Positions 1 through 9,801 of a stretch of 21,859 bases of DNA are shown here, one piece after another. The stretch comes from Coptodactyla brooksi (lineage: Eukaryota > Arthropoda > Insecta > Coleoptera > Scarabaeidae). Both the position numbers and the translations under genes were made by a program. The stretch's first letter is position 1. Each line of letters starts with the position of its first letter. The stretch covers positions 1 through 21,859 of the forward strand of contig JAWQRM010000513.1 of NCBI GenBank assembly GCA_033557675.1, given 5' to 3'. The notes under the pieces are model-generated. The model worked only from the letters and a program-made list of their open reading frames with translations. It made no database searches and was not told where the DNA came from.

Positions 1-181
1 AAACAAAACTAAATTCAGTATCGCACTGAAATTTGGCATGTCTGCCTAAATATGAACGGACTTCTAGGCACCATAACCTTTTTTGCAGTAGCAGCGCATT
101 CTGGCGGTCAAGGAGGTTACTTTTCACCCCACCTAGTATATTCCTTAAGATAAAAGCCTGGTTTAGATATGTGGATGACAT
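1..181 (-). other. Unidentified open reading stretch at left edge
   Basis: On the minus strand a frame stays open for 60 codons from an ATG at 181 to the window edge. It reads through NLLDRQNALLLQKR (about 68-109) and LEVRSYLGRHAKF (about 22-60). A pyrimidine-rich tract followed by TAG lies just upstream on that strand (about 185-205). It does not match the missing C-terminus of the UNC-93-like gene, and joining exon c to that TAG would give an immediate stop. It may be part of a dispersed repeat rather than a gene. Confidence 0.2.
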
Positions 182-499
182 GCATTATTCTAAGTAAGAA
201 GGACAACAATATCTACAAAAATGTAATAAATCAAGTTCTCCTGTCATTCCCAGTAATTCCACATTTGAAAGTGAGGTTAAGTGTTGTAAGACCTGACAGA
301 TACTTCAAACATTCATCATTCATTCATGGCCTACCAGAGTTTTTTTTGTTATTTTTTGAACAGGTTTCTTGGTATAATATGAATTTATTTCATACTAATT
401 TACAGTGTAAAGTGTTAAAAATTAATTAATTATTTCTATGTTAATTACGAGGAAGCAGACTGACTGACGACATTTATATCATTATAAATAAAGTACATA

Positions 500-520
500 C
501 TAACCTCTCCTGGAGGTTAG
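500..520. repeat. Short perfect hairpin
   Basis: CTAACCTC at 500-507 is the exact reverse complement of GAGGTTAG at 513-520, with a 5-nt spacer. No T run follows and no function can be assigned. Confidence 0.5.
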
Positions 521-686
521 GTAAATTACCAGTTACTATTATACCAGGTACTAAACCTTACTTGATGGTAATTTTTTTTACCGGACAACCTGTTATTTGT
601 TTGCGTTGTTTACGGCATTATGATTATTAGCTACTACTCGTTTTCCACTTAGAGATTTCCTTGTATTAGGTCAGTTGTAACCGATG

Positions 687-942
687 AAAACCAGTTTCGC
701 ATTTGTTTGCTAAAGCAAGTGTCGAGAACGACGCGTGTGTGAGGCAGGCCTTTTGGCGCCACGCGCGGACTTTCCCAAACATTGACATTAAAAAGCTCGG
801 ACGCGCTCCTTTCTGCGTTCGTTCGTTCGCTGTTTATTCGATATGTCAATGTCCAATTTCTGCAATGTGCGCGACCATTAATCTTGTCATCAAGAATTTG
901 ACCTCCGATGTGAAGCCGCCCAACGGAGAAAAAACTGGTTTT
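687..942. repeat. CpG-rich patch bounded by an 11-bp inverted repeat
   Basis: AAAACCAGTTT at 687-697 is matched by its reverse complement AAACTGGTTTT at 932-942. The roughly 256-bp interior is clearly richer in G+C and CpG than its surroundings (GACGCG, GGCGCC, CGCGCGG, CGTTCGTTCG). Open frames exist on both strands inside it (703-945 plus, 649-849 minus), but neither resembles a family I know. It could be a MITE or SINE-like insertion, or a CpG-rich regulatory patch. No target duplication was confirmed. Confidence 0.3.
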
Positions 943-1149
943 TAATTCGTTTTTTATGTGTATAAGGAACTGTTAATATAAGAATCATAAGGAAAATGTA
1001 TATCGAGTAGCCCAACAGAAGTTCAGATGCTATGTCATTAATCCCAAGACCTATTTTTAATACAACTCATGCAGTAGCTTGCTTTAATATGGTTAATTTC
1101 ATCTCATTAAAACCTCTTACTTTGACAAAGTACCGAAGTACGGAATATT

Positions 1150-2158
1150 CACAGTATGACAATTAAATAACGAGAATTTTAATTTGAATCATAGAAGACG
1201 TAACGCGCATCTATCGATCATGTATATTATTAAAAAGATACAAGTCACCTCTTTCGAACGCACCCAAGTTCATGCTAATCAGATGACAGGTTACAGCCAG
1301 TTGAATGACGGTAAAAATTGTGTTGATGTCATAAAAACATAATGGAACAAAGCGCGAATATTAAATTTTGTTTTAAACTGGGAAAAAAAGTATTGGGACT
1401 TACGAATTGATGAAAAAAGTGGATGCTGATAATCGTATATCTAAAGCTAGAGTTTATGAGTGGTTCAATCATTTTAAAAATGGGCATGAAGATTTAAATG
1501 ATGATGAAAGGCCTGGTCGTCCAGAAAGCAAAAATCATGCTGAATTGGTACAAAAAATCCGTGAAATCTTTCTGATTTTCTTGATCCAGAAACTAAGCGT
1601 CAATCTGTAGAATGGAACTCGAAAGACCAGCCAACACAAAAAAAGCGTTTTCAGATATCAAGAATGAAGACAATGTTGATTACTTTTTATGATTCACAAG
1701 GGGTTGTCCACAACAAGGAATTTATTCCACAAGGTAAAATTGTCAAAGGAGAATATTATTTGGCAATTTTACATCATGTTTTTATTACATGATAGTGCAC
1801 CACCGCATAGGACGTTAAATGGTCGTGAATTTTTGACTAAAAAATATCTGTGTCTTTGATCACCCATCGTATTCGCCTGATATATCACCGTGTGATTATT
1901 TTCTCTTCCCTAAGCTGAAAATTGCGATGAAAGGATCGTTTTAGGATGATATTTCAGCCATTCAAGCAGCTGTGAAGAAGGTACTAAAGGCCATTCCTAA
2001 GGATCACATAGAAAATATATGCATTCGTTGGTTCATAGTGCTAAGTGTATTAAGTTAAATGGAACCTATTTTGAATAGAAAATAACTTTTAAACATAATT
2101 TAATGTGTATTTTTTTTGTATATCTCAAAAGTTTTCGTTATTTAATTGTCATACTGAG
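1150..2158 (+). mobile_element. Mariner family A, copy A1, defective
   Basis: This is a 1,009-bp element. The left terminal repeat begins CACAGTATGACAATTAAATA at 1150, and the right end carries its inverse up to 2158, with about two mismatches over 26 bp. The right flank is TA (2159-2160), the mariner target duplication; the left flank has mutated to TT. The interior encodes a broken mariner transposase on the plus strand. Compared with copy A2 it has lost about 240 bp around position 1567. It lies 327 bp downstream of exon c of the UNC-93-like gene and is opposite in orientation to A2. Confidence 0.9.
1342..2078 (+). pseudogene. Mariner (DD34D) transposase pseudogene, copy A1
   Basis: The reading starts MEQSANIKFCFKLGKK at 1342, the N-terminus of mariner transposases. 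A one-base loss near 1391 shifts the frame and gives an early stop. The frame resumes from 1407 with the second helix-turn-helix (RVYEWFNHFKNGHEDL) and the linker motif RPGRP. The block that should follow, including the first catalytic Asp of the GDET motif, is deleted near 1567. The second (LLHDSAPPH, about 1790) and third (SPDISPCDYFLFPKL, about 1870-1915) catalytic Asp motifs survive in different frames. The terminal Tyr-Phe-Glu-stop is at 2067-2078. It cannot encode an active transposase. Confidence 0.85.
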
Positions 2159-2485
2159 TAGCAATTTTCAGGGAATAGATAAAAGAAACGTACACTATTA
2201 AAACGTATCAGGAAGCACTAGAGGGGAAATACTTTCTCTGAAGAAAATGGAGCAGTTTAGATAATTTAGTTGATAATTTAATTTTTAATTCGACAATGAC
2301 TATTTTGTTAATTTCATGTAGCTTAATGGGTTCTGAGATAGGTAAGTATGTTTGTAACTTAAAAATGAAATTCAAAATTGGCCAAATGTATCTCCGGATA
2401 TATCTCCGCTTTTTATTTGGTTCTCCTTGCCCATTTATGAAGGCTAAGCTCTGTTCTTGTCGTAAAGTTTTCATGAGCAACTTAC
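2159..2485. other. Start of intron after UNC-93-like exon c
   Basis: On the minus strand this follows the GTAAGT donor at 2480-2485. It contains no exon I can recognise. The open frame of exon c continues into it only by chance. Confidence 0.6.
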
Positions 2486-2916
2486 CATTGACTTGTGTTT
2501 GCCAGACAGCGTCTCCAACACCCCAAAGCCCAGAAGCGATGAAGAAAACCGCAGGATTCGAAGGATGCGGTTTCCAGATAAGGAACCATGCGACTAGAGC
2601 TGTGTGAACTATGGCTCCTAGGGCCATAATGGGTTTCCTGCCGATGTACTTCATCACAGAGCCGAAGAGCAGACTGCAGATGGCGTTCACCACGCCGAAA
2701 CAGATCATCACGTAACCCACAGAAGGTATCCCGAGGGCGCAAGAGACGTACGCCTGTGTGAAATCTGCACCGATGAACGCCTGCTCCATGCCAATCCATA
2801 TGGTGATCGGAATGAGCAGTTGCTGGTACGGTTTCTTCAATTGGTAAGCAGTCGCTGATAGCAGTTGGATGCCCGTCAGTTCCACGCCACTGTTCCTTCG
2901 CTGTTTTTCACCATAC
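2486..2916 (-). CDS. UNC-93-like protein, exon c (residues 298-441)
   Basis: This is the third recognised coding exon of an UNC-93-like multipass membrane protein. Members of this major-facilitator-related family act as transporters or as regulatory subunits, as with C. elegans unc-93 and a two-pore potassium channel. The acceptor is TTCTTCTTCTTCAG ending at 2917 and the donor is GTAAGT from 2485. It begins with the last base of a split Arg codon and ends with the first base of a split Gly codon. It encodes 144 residues with several hydrophobic segments: about IPITIWIGMEQAF, VGYVMICFGVVNAICSLLF and MALGAIVHTALVAWFLIW. The segment FIASGLWGVGDAVWQTQVN is the family signature, which normally continues into Leu-Tyr-Gly. 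That next exon is not seen, so about 90 C-terminal residues are missing. The short loop YIGRKP is MFS-like. The flanks carry mariner copies A1 and B1. Confidence 0.93.
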
Positions 2917-3194
2917 CTGAAGAAGAAGAAGAAAAATAACAATGTTGGACTTGTTAATAAAAAACGATATGTTCGCGTGCAGATTAGTTTTTCATTTCTT
3001 TAAGAGACTATTAGAGAATGTAACATCTGGCTGCTCTACGTGTAAAGGTTCAAGCTAGTGTTTTGTAGTAATCCACAAGTTCAGTGCGAAGATCCTATCG
3101 CCTGACAAAATTCGCTTTTAATACGAGAAAAATCCAGAACCAGTTCTCGAAATCAGTGGGCATTTAACGTCTGTTTGCAAAATATAAAAACAAA

Positions 3195-3400
3195 TTTGAC
3201 AAGATGGTGCACCTACATGCAGACATTGTTCTCTTAGGCTTTTACTAACATTTTAAACAACGAATCACATGAAAATTACCTAAGAGCTTGTATTGAGAAA
3301 AACAAGATGGTCGGCTAGATCTCCTGATTTTCCACTGTATTTTTTTTATATCTGCCTATGGGTTCTTGAGAGGCTATACGTACAATTTTGTCCGTAAATT
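3195..3400 (+). mobile_element. Decayed Tc1/mariner-type transposase fragment
   Basis: Near 3198 the plus strand reads QDGAPT (codons CAAGATGGTGCACCTACA), the second-Asp region of a Tc1/mariner-superfamily transposase. About 110 bp later it reads WSARSPDFPLYFF (about 3309-3347), which matches the third-acidic-residue region WPARSPDLTPLDFFLW of that group. The stretch between contains stops and frame changes, and no terminal repeats were found. It lies inside intron b-c, antisense to the gene. The identification rests on the correct order of two short motifs. Confidence 0.45.
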
Positions 3401-3460
3401 GATAGACTGTAGGTACATATATCAACATTTTAGTAATAACTTATGTTCATTGTTTTTGTA

Positions 3461-3772
3461 TTGGGTTGTTCGGAAAGTAATTTCGTTGGTTTTTTGGTGA
3501 AAATGAAAGGCACTTTTCTTGGAGCGGATAAATATTTTATATAAATATTCATCATTTTGGTCCAACACCTTTTGCCATCTTTCTGGCAGTAGCATGACTC
3601 CACACTGATAAAACTTCTGATCCTTGCTGGTAAAAAACTGATTCAAGTCATTTTGGACGGCATCATTTAAAGTAAAGGTTTTACTGTCCAGAAAATTTTG
3701 TGCAGACCGAAACAAGCAATAGGTCTGGCTGGAATGAAAGGCCAGATCTGCAGGATCTGTAGTAGACCCCAT
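3461..3772 (-). pseudogene. C-terminal remnant of mariner transposase, copy B1
   Basis: The minus strand encodes the mariner C-terminus: a segment with FRSAQNFLDSKTFTL, then LNQFFTSKDQKFYQCG and LLPERWQKVLDQNDEYL. The final LPERW(Q/E)KV is the family's C-terminal hallmark. No stop follows it, so the frame reads on through the terminal inverted repeat (NEITFRTTQ) into flanking DNA. The second catalytic Asp segment and the region before it are broken or deleted. Confidence 0.8.
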
Positions 3773-4270
3773 CCAAGCTTTTGGAGAGTTACCAAACTGG
3801 ATTTCCTATTGATCAGTTTCTATTCTTCTGATTTTTTTTCTATTCATCAATTCTGGCCTTTTCTGTTTGAGTGAATCATGCAATTTGTCCAGTTGATGAC
3901 AGTATACTTCAGAAAAGAAATTTTGAAAATTTTGCAAAATCTCAAAAAAAATGAAATTTTTTCATTTCTGCAAAAATTTTGCAAACCAGTTTTGACACTG
4001 GCATTCTGTCAATACATCTCCATATTCGTCACATAATCTTTTCTCGATTGAGAAAAACAGATAATCAAAAGTGCTGTTTCTGATTTTCTATGTTTCATAA
4101 AACACAAAAAGAAAACAATTGCACAGAACAAAATATTTTCACACATTAACTTTGCAATGTCAGCTGTTAGAATATATAATGCATATACGGTTTAGAACGA
4201 AGTTGGGTAGTTAAAATACAACAAACGCCTCTGCTGTGAAAAAACTTAAATTACTTTCCGAACAACCCAA
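3461..4270 (-). mobile_element. Mariner family B, copy B1, internal deletion derivative
   Basis: This is an 810-bp element with terminal inverted repeats that are perfect over 23 bp (TTGGGTTGTTCGGAAAGTAA at 3461, inverse ending 4270). It is flanked on both sides by TA (3459-3460 and 4271-4272). The coding strand is minus. Codons for a helix-turn-helix Cys-Gln-Asn-Trp-Phe-Ala-Lys-Phe (about 3965-3990) run almost directly, through TTTGCAAAATTT-type repeats, into the late-domain segment YCHQLDKLHDSL (about 3868-3903). The central transposase, including the first catalytic Asp, is therefore gone. This copy has one internal block, whereas B2 has three and B3 two. Confidence 0.9.
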
Positions 4271-5361
4271 TAATTACCGGCTCTGATGATGGTGCAGTAA
4301 CATATTTCATATTATTTATATGTTTGTTTTATTGATGCTTTTGCGGTGATATTTTAATTGTGTCATTTTTCATGTTTTTCCTTAGTTTGCCTGTTATCAC
4401 ATTGCTGAAAGGTAATAACAATTGGGCAGAAACGAGGAACATTTTCTGAAGCTATTTTTAGAAATCTTCATTAGTACAAAATACTTGTTTTTTATCATAA
4501 AAATTTGGAGAATGTGTGTTAATTATAATTGATATGGTTTTTTCCCAATTAACCGTCTGGTATCTTAATGTATTTATATAGTGTGGACCACCAGCATGCA
4601 TAGGCGATAGTTTCCATGCAACTGATTTCAGAAAAAGTAGTATAAATAAACTACCAGAGCACTCCACGATCTAAAATTCTTCTCATATATACTGGTTGTT
4701 ATTTTTTAACAAAATATCATATAAATTGTTTCAATGTTGTAAATCAAATTTATATTACTTATTCTATACCAAAACTCAAAGAAATAGCTACACCATTTTT
4801 GTCGTTGTTGATTTATAATAGGCTAGTCAACATTCCATTTCAAAAAAGGAATCGTTTGTACAGGATGTTTTTTACTACCTTCCATTATTCGAAATGTTAA
4901 AATGCCAACATTTCACTTATCTCAAATAGAACATCTTGTATTTTTTTATGTCACCAAAGATGGTATATTCACAGTTATTTTGATTTAATTACAAAATGTA
5001 ATGAAATTCATATACTTGGAGGACGACATAGCATCCTGTCAAAAAAACAGTAAGCGGTAAGCTTTTTAAGTATACCTGTTCGCCTAATCAGATATAAATT
5101 TAATTTTTATATCTAAATTTTGGACAAGTGTAAAGAATATAAGAAAATCAAAGAAAATGTTCAGAAAATGTTGATCTTGTTGTTCAGTGCACATTTGAAT
5201 TCTGCTTCAGAAAGATCCCTTGCACATCAAAGAATTATTTTTAGATTTTTTAAAATGCAAATGTTAGCAGCTATTTAATATTTTGGATATGTGCACAGTT
5301 GTGGGTGGATCGTGATATATTCTTTCACATAATTCCATAAGAAAAGTCTAGAGGTATTGTA
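4271..5361. other. AT-rich intronic sequence, nothing recognised
   Basis: This lies in the long intron of the UNC-93-like gene between mariner copies B1 and A2. I see no coding similarity, no clear inverted or tandem repeat, and no conserved motif here. Confidence 0.6.
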
Positions 5362-6542
5362 CATAGTATGACAATTAAATAACGAGAATGTTTAGATATT
5401 CAGAAAACACAATGAATTATGTTTAAAAGTTATTTTTTATTCAAAATAGGTTGCATTTAATTCAATACACTTCCCAGCACGATGAACCAATGCATGCACA
5501 GATTTTTGTATGTCATCCTTAGGAATGGTCTTTACTACCTGCGTCACAGCTGCTTGAATGGCTGAAATATCACCATAACACGATCCTTTCATCGCAATTT
5601 TCAGTTTAGGGAAAAGAAAATAGTCAAACGGTGATATATCAGGCGAATGCGGTGGATGGTTAATGACATCGATATTTTTTTAGTCAAAAATTCACGAACT
5701 TTTAAAGTCTTATGCGGTGGTGCATTATCATGCAATAAAACAGTTATTTTCCTGCTGGATATCCATACGTAACACATACAATTCTTGACCAGAAACGTTA
5801 AGTAATATTCTTCATTGACAGTTTTATCTTGTGGGACAAACTCCTTGTGGACAATCCCTTGTGAATCATAAAAAGTAATCAACATTGTCTTGATTCTTGA
5901 CTTCTGAAAACCCAATTTTTTTCGACTACCATTTCGACTACCATTCTGCAAATTGACGCTTAGTTTCTGGATCATATTAAAAATAACATGTTTCATCACC
6001 AGTTATGATCGAATCAAAAAATCTAGATCACTTTCAGCAGTTTTAATCAGGTCTTTACAATGCTCTACACTAGCAATTTTTTGGTCGTCATTTAAAGCAT
6101 GTGGAACAAAACGTGCACAAACTTCTGTTTTTCTCAAATTTTGAGTCAAAATTTGACAAACATTTTCTCTATTTGTTTTGTATTCTTCAGCCAACAATCT
6201 CACAGTAAAATTTCCGTCGACAGCAATGATTTCACGGATTTTTTCTACCAATTCAGCATGATTTTTACTTTCTGGACGACCAGGTTTTTCATCATTTAAA
6301 TCTTCATCAATTCGTAAGTCTCAGCACATTTCTTTCCCAGTTTAAAACAAAATTTAATATTTGCTCTTTATTCCATTATGTTTACGGCATCAATACAATT
6401 TTTACCGTAATTCAAATCGTCGTTACCGTCATTCAATTAGCATGAACTTAGGTGCGTTTGAAAGAGGTGACTTGTTCGGTAGATGGCGGTACGTGTTCTA
6501 TGATTAAAATTAAAATTCTTGTTATTTAATTGTCATACTGTG
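5362..6542 (-). mobile_element. Mariner family A, copy A2, longest copy
   Basis: This is a 1,181-bp element flanked by TA on both sides (5360-5361 and 6543-6544). Terminal inverted repeats of about 28 bp begin CATAGTATGACAATTAAATA on the left and CACAGTATGACAATTAAATA on the right, with two mismatches. The transposase frame is on the minus strand. It is the best-preserved family A copy but carries an early stop, a 76-bp deletion and frameshifts. It lies in intron b-c in the sense orientation relative to the host gene and inverted relative to A1 and A3. Confidence 0.93.
5437..6376 (-). pseudogene. Mariner (DD34D) transposase pseudogene, copy A2
   Basis: The frame starts at ATG 6376, but codon 3 is TAA where A1 has CAA. 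A 76-bp deletion near 6303-6307 removes the segment containing WFNHFKNG; both sides share ATGAA. From 6251 to 6003 the frame is open, with EKIREIIAVDGNFTVRLLAE, NRENVCQILTQNL and ARFVPHALNDDQK, the mariner helix-turn-helix/linker and WVPHEL-like region. The GDET first catalytic Asp follows near 5990, then HDNAPPHK (second Asp, near 5725). After a one-base slip in an A run comes HPPHSPDISPFDYFLFPKL (third Asp). Allowing for that slip, 34 residues separate the second and third Asp, which is the mariner DD34D signature. The natural stop is at 5437-5439. Confidence 0.88.
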
Positions 6543-8147
6543 TACTACATTCACTTCTGGGGAAATTTTACATCCAATCATGTGCTAGCTTTAGCAGCAA
6601 AGTGAGGTACAGCAGATGTGTATCTTAATTAGTGTAATATTTGCAACTAATTATTTTTTAAAACCTACTAATGTTTTAATGCGTCTAAATGAACGTTGGA
6701 AGAAATCAGCCAACAAATCTCGATTATTTCTCCCAAACGTTTAAAGACCACTTGTGTTGGTAGGTGATTTAGAAGGAAAAATACCATTTTGATCAGAATA
6801 GTAATGCAGGTTGTGTTTATCCACTTTCCCATTGGTGGAGGTCATGACAACAAATTATTGCCTTTTTATTCTTAGTGTAACTGCATGTTAAGGGGATGAC
6901 ATGTTTTAATTATCCTCCTCATCGTTGTACTACTCAATCCAATGTGATTCACTTAATAATAAAAAATTCATATTCTTCTTTAAGACCACTTCCTTCATAA
7001 CTATGTTTAGCTTAATTTGTTCTTACAAACCATTCTATGACTTGCTAAAAGACAATTTCTATCGCATTTTCCCTAAATAAAGTCAGATGACCTAATTCTT
7101 CACGTGAATAATTCATACCAAATAATAAAATAATACAATACAACAAAGCGAGTAGTATAAACAATAACAGTATTCGTACACGTGACGAGATTTACGGTCA
7201 TTGTTTGCTTGACACATTCCATAGCATTCTTTCAAATACTTAATTTAATGCAGTAATTAAGTCAGCATAGATGTGAGAACTTTCACTTTAGTGCCTTGCT
7301 TATACCTAATTCAATTATATTTATTACTTTAATTGCAGGTGACTTCGAACACAAAATTTCGAAACACATAATTAAAAATGTTCACGTGCATTAAACGTAA
7401 AGCTTCGAATATAAACATCAATACGAAACTAAGAGTTTCGATGTTGTAACGGCATTTGCCTCATGTCACTAATAATTACAACATATAATTTTTACAGGAA
7501 TAATAGTTCATATATTCAGCCCTGAAGATAAACTTTTGTAGATAAATATACGTAATTTTCCCCTTATAAGACCTTCAAAGTCTTTGATAGTTTCAACCTT
7601 GCACTGTTTTTTATACTTCACCTACCATTAGGAAAACGAGCAATTTAATCTTGTGAAATTGGCTCTTCTTTAACATGCGATCTCTTAATTAGGGCTTATT
7701 ATTTCGCCAGATTTTTTAACGACGTCAAAAAAACGATAATAGCTTGAACCTACTTAAATATTTGAACTGCTGAAGCTTATAACGAGCAGAAAACTTCGAC
7801 AGCTACTATTTAAACGCTGTTTTGTTAATTAAACTATTTCTTATTCGCATTTTGATCTCCGTAGTAAAAAGCTTTTTCAGATTTTGGAGAACTTCATTAA
7901 CCATTAAAGTTAATGCTGGGATATTCCTTTTGAGACGTCGCCAAAGTGAGACAACGTAATATTGTGCATTCCAGCGATGAAATGGCCTTAATTTGGCCTT
8001 CGATCTGGTATAAAAGGATATATACCGATTTATAATTATTCCGATAAAAAGAAAATGCAGTGTTTACTGATTCTGTGCCATTTCTGTTGTTTTCGTCCCA
8101 CAGGGTTCGAGGTCTCACTTCGCATTGAAATCACTTCATGTCCACCG

Positions 8148-8190
8148 CCTTTCCCTCTCCCTCTCCCTCTTCCTATCTCTTTCTCTCTTT
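8148..8190 (+). repeat. Pyrimidine (CT) tract
   Basis: An almost pure C/T run built from CCCTCT-type repeats. It is followed at once by GTCAG on the plus strand, so it resembles a polypyrimidine tract plus 3' splice site. It is antisense to the host gene, and no matching plus-strand exon is recognised. Confidence 0.6.
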
Positions 8191-8295
8191 GTCAGGCGCG
8201 TCAACCAGCAACCAAAACCACAGGCAAAGTACTTACATCAACACGCTACGATCGAGTGGTGACTGTTACGCAACGAGATATTGTATGTCGTAAGA

Positions 8296-8311
8296 AAGGT
8301 GTATACACCTT
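8296..8311. repeat. 16-bp perfect palindrome
   Basis: AAGGTGTATACACCTT is its own reverse complement with no spacer. It could be a dimeric protein site or chance. The surrounding sequence gives no function. Confidence 0.6.
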
Positions 8312-8439
8312 CCTTGAAGTGCATTCTGTTATTGTTGATATTGTTCATGGTTATGATGAATAACCGAGCTGCGAAGAAACTTGATTTCACCGTTACTTTT
8401 AATCATCTATATAATGAGACACATATTGTATATATACGG

Positions 8440-8830
8440 TGTCTTCAAAAAGTCATATTCATGTTAATTGAATTATTTCATGGGAGGATAATAAATTATG
8501 GAATTTTTGCGGTGTACTTTCGCATACTTTCCTTTTCTGATATCCCCATAAATAGCAGTCAAGGGAATTTAAATCCAGCGACCTTGGTGGTCACTCAATA
8601 TGCCCTCGGTTCACCAATCCATATCTGTGGAAACACCTGATTTAAATACTGTCGGACGCTTGCTGCATAATGAGGCGGAAGTCCATCCTGCTGGAGTCAA
8701 GTTGGATGATTTGGTATATCCGCATTTGCCGTATTCGGACATGGCTGGGTTAAAACAGGAGCAAGTTCATTCCTTAAGAAGTGAAGGTAATTATCTCCAG
8801 TAAGGTTTCAGCCTAAAAAGAAGGGTCTAA
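8440..8830 (-). mobile_element. Decayed Tc1/mariner-superfamily transposase fragment
   Basis: On the minus strand, from about 8705 down to 8605, the frame reads LQQDGLPPHYAASVRQYLNQ and then VFPQIWIGEP. This matches the transposase group with FQQDGAPPHYA...VRxYLNxxFPxRWIG. After a one-base shift it reads PPRSLDLNSLDCYLWGY (about 8590-8535), the third-acidic-residue region, with a TGA where Trp is expected. The second catalytic Asp (QQDG) and the final Asp (NSLD) are visible. Neither end has a clear terminal repeat. It lies in intron b-c in the same orientation as the gene. Confidence 0.65.
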
Positions 8831-8932
8831 TTGTGGTCCATCCAATGTGGATTTTCATCCGTCTGTATATCTACAATTTCCACGATTTCTTCATGCGACT
8901 TCGTCTTTTAAATAGTACATTTTTTGCATACA

Positions 8933-9801
8933 TTAGGCTGTTTGCAAAGTAATTTCGTTTTTCTTTTGGTGAAAATGAAAGGCTCTTTTTTTAAGTAAGG
9001 TAAAGGCTCTTTTGCAATAGCATGATTTCACGTTCATAAAACTTTTGATCCTTGCTGGCAAAAAATTGATCCAAGTCACCTTTGACGGATTCATTTAAAG
9101 TAAAGGTTTTGCCGTTCAAAAAAAATTATCATCCAAGCTGTAAAAGCTTTTGGCGAGTTACCAAAGTGGTATGCGGTCTCGCATTATCCTGGTGAAAAAC
9201 TATACATCTTTTTATTGATCAAATCTCGCTTTTTCTGTTTGAGTGAATCATGCAATTTGTCTAGTTGATGACAGTACACTTTAGAATTGATCGTTGTATT
9301 CTCCCAAAAATTTTGCAAACTTGCAAACAATTTTGTAAATTTATTTGTTCAGTTGATGGCAGTACATTTTAGAATTGATCGTGGTATCCTCCCAATTATT
9401 TTGAAAAGAGCTAGCAAAAATGTTGCAAATTTGCAAAACAATTTTCAAACTTGTAAAAAATTTTGCAAACTTTGGCAAAAAGATTTGTACTGTGGTGACA
9501 GTACAGTTTAGAATTGATCGTTGTATTCTCCCAAAAATTTTGCAAACTTGCAAAATTTTAAAGCATTTTTTAAAAGCAAAATGTGCCGGAAATGCTGTTT
9601 TTAATCCTCCATGTTTCATAAGACGCAGAAAGAAAACAATTGCACGGAATCGAAGGAAATATTTTCACACATAAACTTTGCAATGTCAGCTATCAGAATA
9701 TGCAATGCATATATGCTTTAGGATGAAGTTGGCTGGCCAAAATAGAACTATCGCCGCTGCTGCCAATAAAGAAAAACGAAATTACTTTGCGAACAACCCA
9801 A
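8933..9801 (-). mobile_element. Mariner family B, copy B2, with three internal blocks
   Basis: The left end reads TTAGGCTGTTTGCAAAGTAA, a diverged family B terminal repeat. The right end at 9801 is the better-preserved inverse (TTGGGTTGTTCGCAAAGTAA when read on the minus strand), followed by TA. The element is 869 bp. Between the transposase C-terminal remnant (about 9040-9120) and the N-terminal remnant, a block with AGTTGATGxCAGTAC, TTTAGAATTGATCG and CTCCCAAAAATTTTGCAAAC occurs three times, starting near 9249, 9342 and 9483. No intact frame remains. Confidence 0.85.

Larger units (their letters stand above)
182..1149. other. Intergenic or 3' intronic sequence with no gene seen
   Basis: This AT-rich stretch lies downstream of exon c of the UNC-93-like gene in the direction of transcription. 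No exon of that gene could be recognised. It holds one small hairpin (500-520) and a CpG-rich patch (687-942), described separately. Short open frames here have no family resemblance that I recognise. Confidence 0.5.
6543..8430. other. AT-rich intronic sequence, largely featureless
   Basis: This lies in intron b-c between mariner A2 and a degraded transposase piece. No recognised coding region. Near its right end are a pyrimidine tract (8148-8190) and a perfect palindrome (8296-8311), listed separately. Small open frames at 7897-8363 lack family resemblance. Confidence 0.55.

Noticed and set aside
703..945. Open frame in the CpG-rich patch as a small gene
   Set aside because: No family resemblance, no splice context, and a competing frame of similar length on the other strand.
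1..2485. Final exon of the UNC-93-like gene (expected to start Leu-Tyr-Gly)
   Set aside because: No minus-strand frame in this range continues the family sequence after VNG; the exon is taken to lie beyond the window.
2296..2607. Plus-strand open frame of 103 codons
   Set aside because: It is antisense to exon c, which has splice sites and family signatures; it is a shadow frame.
5437..6376. Mariner A2 as an active transposase gene
   Set aside because: Stop at codon 3, a 76-bp frameshifting deletion and a later slip rule out an intact protein.
9287..9674. Overlapping open frames rich in Lys, Asn, Phe and Cys on both strands
   Set aside because: They are translated minisatellite of mariner B2, not genes.
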